Assembly (NCBI GenBank): GCA_031763025.1 | Contig: JASSKH010000031.1 | Location: forward strand, 3,087,783-3,151,782 | Length of the DNA stretch: 64,000 nt | Origin: Macrocystis pyrifera | Lineage: Eukaryota; Sar; Phaeophyceae; Laminariales; Laminariaceae | Direction of reading: 5' to 3' | Position numbers and translations under genes: made by a program | Shown: in pieces, positions 20,465 through 31,084 of the stretch | Layout of the letters: each line of letters opens with the position of its first letter | How positions within the stretch are numbered: the first letter of the stretch is position 1 | Notes under the pieces: model-generated | The model's input: only the letters and a program-made list of their open reading frames with translations | The model's database searches: none | Told to the model about the DNA's origin: nothing

Positions 20465-21040
20465 TTAATAGAGTGCCGCAACTTTGGTGTCACGCCGACC
20501 GTAATGACCAGCGGAAGAGCGGGACACAGCTATTTTTCCATATAGGGCGTAGAGCTTGCGCCAGCGGCAAAATTATCTCCTAACCGACCTCAGGCCTGAA
20601 AAAACATCAACAACAGTAGTCAGTCAGGCGTTTCGGTCGATAAAAACGTTTTCCCGCTTCCAGGTACTCGGAGGGCATGCCTCTAGAATTTTCCGCGCAA
20701 TTGTTCGAAGAACTGACTGCGTAGCACCAACATCAGGTATGCCATCTTAAACGCCAAACGTTGATGCCATACTGACATTAACTATTAATATCTAGGAGGC
20801 AACGCCTCACTTGTTGCACTTTTACGGCACGAAGCCTAAATGTCCACGTAGTGTTTAGAAGATAGACTCTGGAATTCGTCACACGTGTTTTTTTAATAAA
20901 ACATCTGTCGACCGGTTACGCACAGCTTGCTTTTTTTGGCTGGACAGTTTTTGATATTTTGAATGCAGTCGCAAAGTCTCTTTCAACACGTTCACAAAAA
21001 CGAGCTTCTTTCCCGAAAATGTGGGAAACTGGCAGTTCTC

Positions 21041-21529
21041 GCCTCATAAAAATCCTTCCCCGAGGTTGATCGAGAGCAACTTCCCAGCTCTACGAACAGG
21101 GGGGCAGTTGCATGAATTCCCCGCAGCACATTTTCGATTCAACTGGGTAGAATATACGGCTGGTTTCGATTGCCGATCGCGCATATATATTTGCCTTTCG
21201 CCTCGGGGTGCGCGGGGGGTGGAGAGTATTGGTGAGGTATTTGTTTTTTTCGGGCTCGAACTTCAGCATCAACACTAATAATCTTATTGGCAGCATTCGA
21301 GGGTGGTAGCACTAGTCCACCGAGCTCGTACATTTTTCTTTCATTGATACGTAGCAGTATTTTTGGTTGCCTGTCACGTCGTTTGTATCATGTTTCATGA
21401 CCTTGCTTCAAAGTATTTTAGATATTTCTGGCCTGGCTTGTGCTGTTGTGGTCTCGCGCCCGGCACGTTAGCATTTCTCCTGGCTCCACCTACTGATTTG
21501 CGCGTATTGTGTGGATGTTTATCTATCTC
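21041..21529. other. No gene recognised
   Basis: Single-copy in this window. The short frames have no domain. Confidence 0.4.
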
Positions 21530-21612
21530 ACAGTATGTGACCATATATATACGCATGATATCTCTATAACTAGAATAAGAACTAGGACGGACACTGGGTG
21601 TACTGATAGCTG
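21530..21612 (+). mobile_element. LINE 3'-tail fragment
   Basis: CAGTATGTGACCAT ... GGACGGACACTGGGTGTACTG parallels CTGTGACCACATAG ... CACGGACACTGGGCTTGCTG at about 32467-32530 downstream of the LINE frame. It is a weak, diverged match. Confidence 0.35.
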
Positions 21613-24254
21613 TTTGTTGTTGTTATCACATTTTACCCACCATGTCCGTAATATTGAGACCGTGGTCACAGGACAGACAGGCTCCAAACCCTCGAGATGA
21701 CAGTGTAATAAGTCAAATACTAAAAAAAAAAACAGCCGTATACGCATACAAAATGGCTTAAACAAATCAGATCGTACACCTTAAACAAGAAAAGGTCAAG
21801 TCCCCGCACAAGTTGCAACCGAATAATCTTATGGGGTCGCATACGAGAAACAAACTGAAACGGAACGAAGCGAAGCAAACTAAATTACTTTAAATGAAAT
21901 GAAATTAAACGCGTCAAACCAACGCAAATAATAACTGTCAAATCAATCCCAAGGAGCACCAAACAAAAAATGAATAGGTGTCACGGGACAGGGGAATAAG
22001 AGGATAAGACGTGTCTGTCCTAGACCTCGAACCACGCGTGCAATGAAGGATAACTCTGGAAGCCAGGCATTTAGACCCCACCGGATTAGATCTCGGATTG
22101 TTAGGGGTCCGCACCACGGACCGTGTTGACCTCTCCCCGCAAGCTGAATATGCGGTTACCTCTCCAGAATCGACCCGATCAGACCCGGCCCTTTTGACCA
22201 CCTGCGGTGTCACTTTAAAAACCTTGACCTTTTCGCGCATGGCAATGCCTTGCCTTGCTAAATACACGAATAACTCCAATAATAGCGTAAGCCAGGGTCC
22301 ACCGGCTGCGAGGAAGGGCTCAGCAGGAGGAGAAAAATCAAGAGAGAGAGGGCGCGCGCCGTCGGTGCTGTGGTGGGTAGAATCGGCAATCAGAGCGCCG
22401 TCAGCTTGGACAGTGGTGGCAGCTCTTCATCTTCCAGCAGGTACGCCCAACCACGCATACATGCTCATGTCTCGCTTCTTCCTCGAGCAGCGTGTGAGCT
22501 TCACAACACTGTGCATGCTCCTCCATCTCGTCCTCGAGGCCATCACCGCGCTGGACATCTTCGAGAGCCGCCCAAAGCTACAACCAGCGCAGCAGTAGGC
22601 AAAAGACCATCGATACCGCGTACTGCGGCCATCGGGTGCGGACACGCGGTGCTGACGGGGTAGATATATATAAGGATGTATCACGCTGTATCGCCGCGAG
22701 CAGCAGCAGAAGTGACACCAGCCAAGCCAGCGTCGCCGATGTTGTGGTATGGCGTCGTGCCTGTCGTATGTCGAGTTGGTTTGGCGTGGGTGTGTGATAC
22801 TCGTACGAGTATGCAGCAGGACTTTCTAACTCTTCCGATGCATGAATCCGACGGGCGTGTTGGTTCGAAAATCTCAGCTTTTTTTACTGTCTGATCCAGT
22901 TGAAAAAAATACTGAAAAAGCTTGGATTGAAAAGGCACTTTTTTCAACTGCGTACGAAAGCCAATTTTTGTCGCCGATGGGAAACCGTCTTTTTCAATCC
23001 ATGTTTCCGACTGCATAAGAACTGGCCTAAAGCCTGTACTACCGAGAAACAATTGCAATTAGATAGAAAAAAATGAATTTGATTTGATTCGAATAGAATA
23101 AAATTTTGTGAAAATATGACTTTGGGTCCCATCGAGGAATAGCGGTTATTCTTCGAAAAAATCGAAAAACACACAAGGGTCAACGAACACCGGAGGGCAA
23201 CCAACGATGCGAGTCACGGCCCGCGTCCTCCCCGCGTCCTCCCCACGGTGCCCCGGCTCTATACGGTTGGTCTACTTACTATAAACCAGGCACTCCGTCA
23301 CATTAGCCCACCCTGAACGGCCGTAGATGCAGATCACACCACGACCAGCATTTTGGCTACTATGGACATCAGATCATCTGAAATAGGGGGTAAATACATA
23401 CTGCTATTAAAACAAACTAGAGCCCAAATGAAACAATAGGTCAACCCACACCTCGTAAATGAGGCTCAAACGCCTCTGATAAAAGTCTAACCCTTCAATG
23501 CATTGTAGGGGGATGCTGGATGGGGGCTGCACTGATGCTTGAGAGATAAAACGCAAAACGAAATTAATAAGACGAAAACAAAACGAAATGTTTGGCATGA
23601 TACACGGCGAGAATGGAAATACCAAGGAAAGGCCGACAATAGTGGGCCCGATACAGCAAGCCGTGACTGTTCGCTGCGCCAGCTGACGAGAAAAGCGGGA
23701 AAGGCCGAGCAAGACCAGCCACAAACAAGCAAGACAAGGATAAGGGAGGCGTGGTGAGCGCTCATAGGCGGGTGGATGTCGGCGCGTCTGAAACAGCGGG
23801 TCAGGCCGGAAGAAGACCGAAACGGCAGTACCCAGACAGACGGAGCCGATGCTGGCATAGGATTACGTGTTCGAGACAAGGGATCGTGCTGAAAACAAGG
23901 AAAACAAGTAAACGAGACACGAAACGTGCTGATACCCTCATGCGAACATAACAATTCAGAATTTGGAAGCCACACGCTCAAAGTTGAGGCGCAATATTTT
24001 GTTTGTGATTTTCTTACGGAAAAAAATCCGCTCGTGGCGTGTGCGTTCTACTCGGTTTCAGTATGTAGCTCTTTTCGGCTGACATGGAACAACAGGTGTA
24101 CGTACCTGATTTGGGCTTTTGCCCAAATAAAAACAAACTCGCATTAAGCTGGAATCCAACTCGCTCGCGAGGGCATCGCGGTTAGACCCCCGCACTGCAT
24201 CAAACCGAGAATCGCAGGACTCTACGGAAGGTCATAGACTTACTTGCAATAATA
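21613..24254. other. No confident gene; weak candidate frame at 22290-22598
   Basis: The plus frame ending at 22598 includes a hydrophobic run (MLMSRFFLEQRVSFTTLCML) and has better-than-chance look at 22440-22598, but an equally long competing frame overlaps it and no domain is recognised. A small inverted repeat (CAGTTGAAAAAAATAC and its partner) lies at about 22889-22952. From 23540 to 23950 the sequence is purine-rich. Confidence 0.35.
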
Positions 24255-24749
24255 CTATTACGAGGGTCCATAGTTGTAATAGGACCTATGGTATGCTTAA
24301 AAACCTATATAGATACAACTATAATTACGATTTTTGAGGTCGTTGTCACTTGCTAGCTCTTGGCAGACAGACCGACTGATAGACAGCTCTTCGCAAACAG
24401 CCCTTCTTCTTTGAAACAGCCGAACTGCCAAACAACCTTTCTTCTTTCTTCTTCGCCAAACGGCCAAACAACCTTTTCTTCTTTCTTCCTCCGCAAACTG
24501 CCAACCAATAGCTCTTCGCACGGCGCCTAAAAAAAGAGGCGTCTCGCCTTCGACGAACGGCATAGATAGGTGCAGCTGTCGGCGGCCAAGCTGCTGCTGT
24601 CGGTTGCGAACCTGCTGGTGCTGCAACCCCCGCCTCTCCCTTCTCCACGCCCCCTAAGCACACCTCCCCCTCGTCGAGAGGCGCGTGGTCCTCGCCCTCT
24701 GGCAAGAGAGCGGCAACGACAAAGACCGACCTGGTGCCGGCTGTTGTTT

Positions 24750-24955
24750 GCGACCAGTGCACGGACCAGCACTTACTTGGTCAAGAACTCCGCGCCTGGT
24801 GGCAAAAACGTGGCCTTCGCCACCAGCAAGGATCTCATGTGCGTGGTGGCGGGATCATCCTGACAGGGCATCCGACTGCGACTTCTGTGCTCGCCCGATC
24901 AAGGAAGGGACTGTCTCGTACTCCCTCGAGACTGCTGACAGTGGTGAGTGTCTTA
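24750..24955 (+). CDS. Zinc-finger-like coding segment of the long element (copy 2)
   Basis: This is the counterpart of 11480-11690. It keeps CDQCTDQH and the CDFCARPIKEGTVSYSLE segment and runs into GTGAGT at about 24953. Relative to copy 1, a 4 bp TACT insertion near 24777 moves the first finger frame, so this copy is not one continuous frame either. Shared exon-like boundaries in both copies favour a spliced ancestral gene. Confidence 0.3.
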
Positions 24956-25964
24956 CGTCTATTGTGCATGCTGTATGTTGCCAGTACGTTTTTTGGGGGT
25001 TTTCAATTGCCTTTTTGCATACAATCCTACGTCAAAGCGTTTATTTATTTCGTCGGCTCCTCTTACACACAGTGCACGCGAACGCGCACATGCACAACTG
25101 TTTGCGGGACGTGAACGAAGGAACGGAGGATTCAGCTGTCGCCGTCACCGCTGCACCGAACGACGTGAGTGCTGCTGCTACTGTGGTGCATTTTCGGTGC
25201 ATGCACACGATTTCTGTGTGTACATGTTTTTTTGGTGACCCCACGTACTCATTTTTTGCTCGTTTTCGGCTGCCGCTGCTGCTGCTGCTGCTGTCAGCGC
25301 CACGCCGTGAGTGCTGCTGCTGCTGTGCACCTGCTTCTCCTGTGCACTCGCTGCTGCTGTAGTGCTGATGCGTTGTTGCCGTGCTGTGCACTTGCTGCTC
25401 CTGTGCAATTGCTGCTGCTGTATGTAGTGCTGCTGCGTTGTTCCGCGTGCATCATGCTGGAAGCGTACATATTTTCGGATCGTCAATTCCGTAGGTTTTG
25501 CGATGGCGGCATACCAGGGTACATGCTTTTTTCCTTCCTTACTTTCATATCGTTGCTATGCTGCTGCTGCTGCTGCTGCTGCTGCCAACGCTGCTGCTGC
25601 TGCTGCCAACGCTGCGGCGATTCGTTGCAGCTTCTGCTGCTGCTAATGCTGTGGCTGCTTCTGCAGCTGCTGCTGCTAATGCTGCCGCAATATCCACTGA
25701 ATGTTCGTACGTATGTACTCGGATTACTGTCTTTCTTGGTCGTTTTTGTACTCAAATGGTTCCTTTTGATACGTGAATTTTTTTTTGTCGTTTTGCTCCT
25801 GCATTTTGCGTACGTACTGCAATTTCTCGTTTTTGGCTTGGTTATTTTCATATATATCGTTGCTATGCTGCTGCTGTGGTGCTGCTCGTACATCATGCTG
25901 CACTTGTGTGTGTTCATATTTCGGTATTGTCAATGAAATTCCGTAGGTTTTGCGATTGCGGCAT

Positions 25965-26269
25965 ATGCTAGATGGGTGTATCTCAGGTTCGACCTGGGTC
26001 TGCAGCAAGCTTCTCTTTCGGTAAGGTGTAGCGTGGAGGACACGCCAGGTATAGGTGAGGCTCGGCACGGTCAGCCGAGCAGAAGTGATCATGAAGCATG
26101 ACGCAAGTCATCTCACATGACAGTCATCAGCAATTACTTGGTGATGGAGGCTGGTAATTCCCCGCCTCAACTATCATCAGATCTATGGAGATCTGCGGCC
26201 ACTTTTAGTACAAGAGTCAATATCCACGATAACGGATGAACCACTGACTGTAGAGTAACGACCTGAGCA
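25965..26269. mobile_element. Solo-LTR-like insertion in copy 2
   Basis: A 305 bp block begins TGCTAGATGG and ends CCTGAGCA, with TG...CA termini and short inverted ends (TGCT/AGCA). It is absent from copy 1, which reads GCGGCATACCAGGGTACAT at this point (about 18418). No target duplication is visible, and a few bases of the site appear lost. Another class of insertion cannot be excluded. Confidence 0.4.
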
Positions 26270-27010
26270 GGTACATACATTTTTTCTTCCTTATTTTCAT
26301 ATCGTTGCTATGCTGCTGCTGCCAACGCGGATTATTGTTTTTATTGGCCATTTTTCTACCCAAACGGTTTTTTTTGATACAAAAAAAAAATATTTGGGTC
26401 GTTTTGCTCCTGCATTTTGCGTACATACTACTTTTTCTCGTATTTCGTATTGTTGCTATGCTGCTGCTGCGTTGTTGCCGTACAGCATGCGGAGGTGGGT
26501 CTATAGTGAGGTACCAAAAATACTTTTCGGACGGCCTCGGGGTACAAACTTTTTTTCTCCCTTCTTTTCATACCGTTGCTATGCTGCTGCTGCCAACGCT
26601 GTGGCGATCCGTTGCTGCTTCTGCTGCTGCTGCTCTGCTTTTAGTGCTGCCGCAATATTCACTGAATGTTTGTATGTACTCGGATAATTGTGTTTCCTGG
26701 TCGTTTTGTGGCGCTGCTGCGTTGTTGCCGTACATCATGCTGGACATGATTTGTGTGTCTATTACACTTAAACTTGTGCGTGTGTACATATTTCTGTGTC
26801 GTCAATGATTTTTTTGTGGTGCTGCTGCGTTGTTGCCGTACATCATGCTGGACGTGATTTGTGTGTGTACTGTACTACACTTGTGTGTCTACATATTTCT
26901 GTATCGTCAATGAAATTACGTACTTGCTGCTTCTGCTGCTGCTGCTGCCGTCGTATAGCAAGCGATTACGTACTGCTGTTGTGCCGCTGTAGAGTAGTAC
27001 AAATAATGAA

Positions 27011-27048
<38 letters not shown>

Positions 27049-27269
27049 CCCGCCATTCCCTGCACGCCACTCCCGCCCCGCGCACCCTATATGTTTACTT
27101 CGACCACGTCCGTGGCAAGTGCTACAACTGCCGCCTGACGGACTCCACCATCAAAGACGGAGACATCATCATCAAGCGCAAAAAGACTCCCTTCCATTTC
27201 GCCTGCTCCAGGGCTTGGCGGAATTCCGAAGCAGTACACCAAGCAGATTGTCGCCATCTAGGACGAACG

Positions 27270-27380
27270 AAAGGAAACAAATTGTTTCCCACATTTCCCA
27301 AAATCACGATTATTTCTTCCTACACATATCCAACGGGTTCAACAGCGAACAGATCCACATTCTGGGCCTCCCGCCTCGTC

Positions 27381-27415
<35 letters not shown>

Positions 27416-27966
27416 CATCATCACTTTTACTTTCCAGCCCACTCGTAGGAGGTTTTACCCTCGACAATCGTCTGGACAAGCCGTGGTCACAGGTGTCGTC
27501 CCTTCTCCCCCCCGGTATGTGCCTTTAATTTTTATCGCGCATAGGGTTCAGCATTCCCACTGCTCGTCCATTTTCATCGAATGTACAGCTAACTCACGCT
27601 CTCGCGCTTTCCGCTAATCAATTTTATGCAAGAAAAGTCCCTAGGAGTATGCACTCGGTGAGACTCGAACTCACGAAATTGATCTTGATAGGCTCGCGGA
27701 CCACCTACCAAGGCACCGGGGACGCCGGTGTATATCACTACAGCATCCTGGAAGACTATTTACATGTATATATCATGTCTCATCCAAACTCCTATGCTGG
27801 CTACATCGAAATCGCGGCCGCCCAGCAACTATGCAACATTTCCATAACCGTTGTCGTTGCCGGCACTGCTGCTTTCTCTCCCGTCCCAAACCTTCTTTTA
27901 AACAACAGCCTGTATGTTGTATATCATCCACATGCCAAGCACTGCTCCACTCTCTCCCCACACTGA
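27270..27966 (+). CDS. OTU-like protease segment (copy 2), interrupted by a SINE
   Basis: Matches 19426-19764. The N-terminal part (RKQIVSHISQNHDYF) ends at the SINE insertion at 27383. After the SINE, YSILEDYL resumes at about 27740 and runs through SYAGYIEIAAAQQL to the stop at 27964-27966. The final motif is HAKHCSTL instead of HAKHYSTL. With the insertion in the middle, this copy cannot make an intact OTU domain. Confidence 0.45.
27383..27734 (-). mobile_element. tRNA-derived SINE, copy 3 (nested)
   Basis: The minus-strand head GTCCCCGGTGCCTTGGTAGG (A-box) and GAGTTCGAGTCTCACC (B-box) are followed by the body and a pure A-tail (T-run 27383-27414). It is flanked by TCAC (27379-27382 and 27735-27738). 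Copy 1 of the long element keeps the empty site (CTCGTTACTACAGC at about 19535). The long uniform tail suggests a young insertion. Confidence 0.92.
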
Positions 27967-28299
27967 TGAAATATGTTATTCTTATTATTAGACGAATGTC
28001 ATTCTTACTCTTGCGTCACCCGATCTTACGTTTCACATTACATTCATAAATAAACGCTATCATTACATCCTTCATCGTTTTTTACACAAATACATTTAGT
28101 TTGGTTGGCTTTGGGCTATGTCGCCAATTAATTGCAGTTATATGTACACGAAACGACGGAATACCCACTCCGAAGGAAAGCCTTGTATTTACCTATTTTT
28201 ACTAACAAAATTTGGTTCCATTAACTATGGACCCCCGTAATAGTTCTTTTTCGGGTTATCGTAAGACTTCTCAGAGCGATAGTCTACTGTATGACGTAC

Positions 28300-28345
28300 A
28301 AGGCGCTTCGCTCCGCGGGCGGCCTACGCCGCCCGCTACGCCCCC
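28300..28345. repeat. GC-rich palindromic cluster
   Basis: The block contains CGCTTCGCTCCGCGGGCGGC followed by its near complement, then CGCTACGCC. A looser relative (CGCGGGCGGTTTTCCGCTACG) lies at about 28510. Such palindromes resemble dispersed GC clusters of some algal organelle genomes, so an organellar insertion is possible but not shown. Confidence 0.4.
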
Positions 28346-28661
28346 TCAGGAAGGAAAAGTACATCAAAGTATGCGAAGCGGACAGAGGTCCATGATTGAA
28401 TATTGCTTTTTTCATGACCCCTGTAATTGCAAACTGGCGACTTGATAATGCCAAGAGTCCCGCCGCCATGCTTCAGGATAAAACAGCTCGGACGCCACAT
28501 ATGCTTCGCGTCGCGGGCGGTTTTCCGCTACGCTCGCTCACATGTCGTACATACGTACATACCCCAGGTAGGGTACTTATTTTCTTCTTTCGATATGTTC
28601 TGTGTCTGTCTGTACTCGTATGTACGTAAGATAAAGCACAGCACGGCACAGCAAAAACAGT

Positions 28662-29020
28662 GAAAATGAAACCGAAAAATTCTGGAAGAAAAACGTCCCC
28701 GTTCCCTTTGGTATAATAATTTACAACCTGATTAGAACACCTTCCACTAGTCCAAAAGAAAAAATGAAAAAACGAAAAAGTAAACAGCAGAGCTTCTCTC
28801 TGAGCCTCGTACGCCGCCCGCCCCTCTCGCGACCATATCGCCAGCGAAAAGAAATGAAAATGAAACCGAAAAATTCTGAAAAAAAAAAATCCTCTTCCCC
28901 TCTCGTGTAATAATTTACTGCCTGATTAGAACACCTTACATCGGTCAAAAAGAAGAAAGAAAAAAGAAAAAAATCAACAGCAGAGCTTCTCTCTCAGCAT
29001 CGTACGCCACCCGCCCCTCT
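28662..29020. repeat. Tandem duplication, about 195 bp x 2
   Basis: GAAAATGAAACCGAAAAATTC ... AATAATTTAC ... CTGATTAGAACACCTT ... CAGCAGAGCTTCTCTCT ... GTACGCC occurs twice (from about 28662 and 28857). Purine-rich. A minus frame (28945-29157) covers one copy but shows no domain. Confidence 0.75.
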
Positions 29021-29878
29021 GCCACCATCTCGACATCGATTCGGTCTTGATAAAACTTTTCTTCCTCTCTTCCACAGTGAGCCTCGTCGCCCGCCTCGCG
29101 TGAAGCCCGGTGCTCACCGTGGCCGTCGTTCGCCAGCTCGACAATGTTGGCGCTCAAATTGGGTACCTACCCCAGTATTTTTCAGCCCGGGTGCAAAAAT
29201 AAGCACCGCTTCAATATTTTCTTACAGTACTATCCCGAACGACCCTTAAATACTGGTACATTCTCTATCAAAAATCACGAACGGAGGCCAGACATAGCGC
29301 AGTCATGCTTCTCTCGTGTCTCGAGGCACACGCGACGCCCAGCCACGAAAACGGCGACCGCGTTCCTTGCAACACCCCCTTTACCCGCCAGCACCCGCTG
29401 GCACCCGCGACGGTTCCGCGGGCGACCCCGGCACCGTGCTCGGAGTACACGCACGCACACGAAACGAAAGAAGAAAAAATGTAAAAAAAGGGACTGAAAG
29501 CGCCAAGAGAAATGGAGAAAACAAAGAAAGACCCGCTGGAAAGGTTTGGCAAGTAATAAAGGAGGCGATTCCCAAGTGGGAGCTCTGAGAGGCCAGGGAT
29601 GTACCAACCGAGCACGCTCAGAGGTCGAGATATCTCTAAGTAGTTCTATGTATGATCTTTCGTTGGTGTCTACGACGATGTCGACCGGATGGCTCGTGCT
29701 TTTCGTTGATTCTTTATTTTGTCATCTGTTTTGCGCTTCCTGAACTATTACGGTGGCCAGTAAAAAAAAAAACACTTCAAAACAGCTTTTTGTCCGTCTC
29801 GGAATATTTATTTGGGGCCCAAACTATTCCCTCCTTTTATGACGGAACGTACTTGCATCTTAAGTAAACACACCACAA
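29021..29878. other. No gene recognised
   Basis: GC-rich frames on both strands at 29275-29615 overlap and compete, and none has a domain. ACTATTACGGTGGCC at about 29746 resembles a single MITE tip, with no partner tip nearby. Confidence 0.4.
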
Positions 29879-30536
29879 ATACAAGAACCCCAATCCAAAC
29901 GAAGTATTCGCAAAATGCACTGTTTACTGTCTGTATATCGCCACCAAAAGAAAAAACGACACTGAAGACAGACGTGCTTGTGCGACGCGACGACGAAACG
30001 GCGACAGGAGATGTGGCCACGCAAATCCTTGCAGCCCGGGGTGACCAAGATGCGGTCAGCTACCATTACGCGAACTCCGCGAAGGGGCAAGTGACCCAGT
30101 ATGACGGTGTGGAGAATTCTAATTCCGGTCCGATTCTCGAGATCACGTCAGACGCCGGCGTCTCTTTCTTCGACGTAGCGCTGGTGAGAGCTATGCTGTA
30201 GGGCAGTCAGAGCTGTTGCTTCGCGTATATTGCTGTTTTTTTGCCAACCGTGACCTTGAGTACTGCAACAACAGTCGATGTTTTGATATAGTGTTCTCGA
30301 CTATATATCGAAGACAAAAGCCCACCAAAAGAAAAAAGGTCCCACCGCGTGTTGGAGGCATACCGTAGGACATTGTTGCGTGGGTTGATTGGCCGCTGGG
30401 CAACGCCGTGCTCAGACTACTTTGGATTGAGTGTCTCAACGTCTTCGCCAGCTGTCGTCAAGTTTCGACAGAAAAAAAGGGCCTGGAACTCTATGCTATC
30501 GATTCCTGCGTACCCATGGCCTATCAGAAGCATCCT
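29879..30536 (+). repeat. 658 bp dispersed repeat, copy a, with open frame
   Basis: It aligns end to end with 36285-36942 (same length, mostly substitutions). The plus frame ending at 30201 is open across the first half and contains TLKTDVLVRRDDETATGDVA and SNSGPILEITSDAGVSFF. A second stretch, from about 30349, is open in both copies (SVSTSSPAVVKFRQKK). I do not recognise the protein. Acidic, mixed composition makes it more protein-like than neighbouring frames. It could be part of a duplicated gene or of an unclassified transposon. Confidence 0.5.
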
Positions 30537-31084
30537 TAAGTATTTTTCGATCACAGGGCACACAAAGGGACATCTAAACCATATGGGTAGGTTCGATGGA
30601 AAGCTGAAGACATTAGCTTTTCAACGATCCTACGTGTAGCCGAAATTATACGGTTTTAGGTGAGGACAAGATGTCATATGAGCAAAAATGACTGCTCAAA
30701 AACATAGTATTTTTCAAGGGCTGAGGGGGGATAAGCCCCCGACCCACATTGTGTTAGGAAAGATACGTATTTGGCATCACCGGAAAGCTCACGATTTGCG
30801 CCGTGCAACCGTAGTTCTATTTTTGTGAGAATAGCGGTCGTTCCTGAGATACAAGCGTTCCAAGTACGGAGTCTAAACCCCCCTCGATCACCTCTGCCTC
30901 GTCTGCAGCCCCATGATACCATGATTTCGATCACAAGTACCACCACCATTGGCAAGCTGGATTCCTCAGCTTTCCGTGTAGCCTAACACAGGATTTATGG
31001 GGTCTCTGTGTCTGTCTGTGCTCGAGTTTATTTGTCCAGACGCACATATTTTCTCGTATTTTATTTCGATAAAAAAAAGCGACA
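30537..31084. other. No gene recognised
   Basis: Downstream flank of repeat copy a and 5' side of the LINE frame. No domain in any frame. Confidence 0.4.

Larger units (their letters stand above)
10443..21040. repeat. Tandem duplication, unit B (with nested insertions)
   Basis: Unit B has the same framework as unit A, expanded by a 5'-truncated SINE (10535-10797) and by the long TIR element (10993-20041), which itself holds a gypsy retrotransposon. Removing these leaves a unit of about the same length as unit A without its insertions. Confidence 0.85.
24255..28243 (+). mobile_element. Long TIR element with OTU and zinc-finger segments, copy 2
   Basis: It starts CTATTACGAGGGTCCATAG and ends GGACCCCCGTAATAG. 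It runs parallel to copy 1 along its length: the ACAGCC repeat, zinc-finger segments (about 24750-24955 and 25065-25165), CTG-rich interval (25270-27000), poly-C run of 30 (27016-27045), CCHC finger (about 27115-27215) and OTU-like segment (about 27270-27966). It carries a solo-LTR-like insertion (25965-26269) and a SINE (27383-27734), but not the gypsy element. Its CATGTATATATCATG has a 6 bp in-frame insertion relative to copy 1. The OTU HY motif reads HC here. Confidence 0.85.

Noticed and set aside
22098-22598. 166 aa plus frame as a gene
   Set aside because: A competing frame overlaps most of it, there is no domain, and only its last 50 residues look protein-like; kept as a weak remark only.
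29743-29765. Extra copy of the MITE family
   Set aside because: Only one tip-like word (ACTATTACGGTGGCC) is present, with no inverted partner within a few hundred bases.
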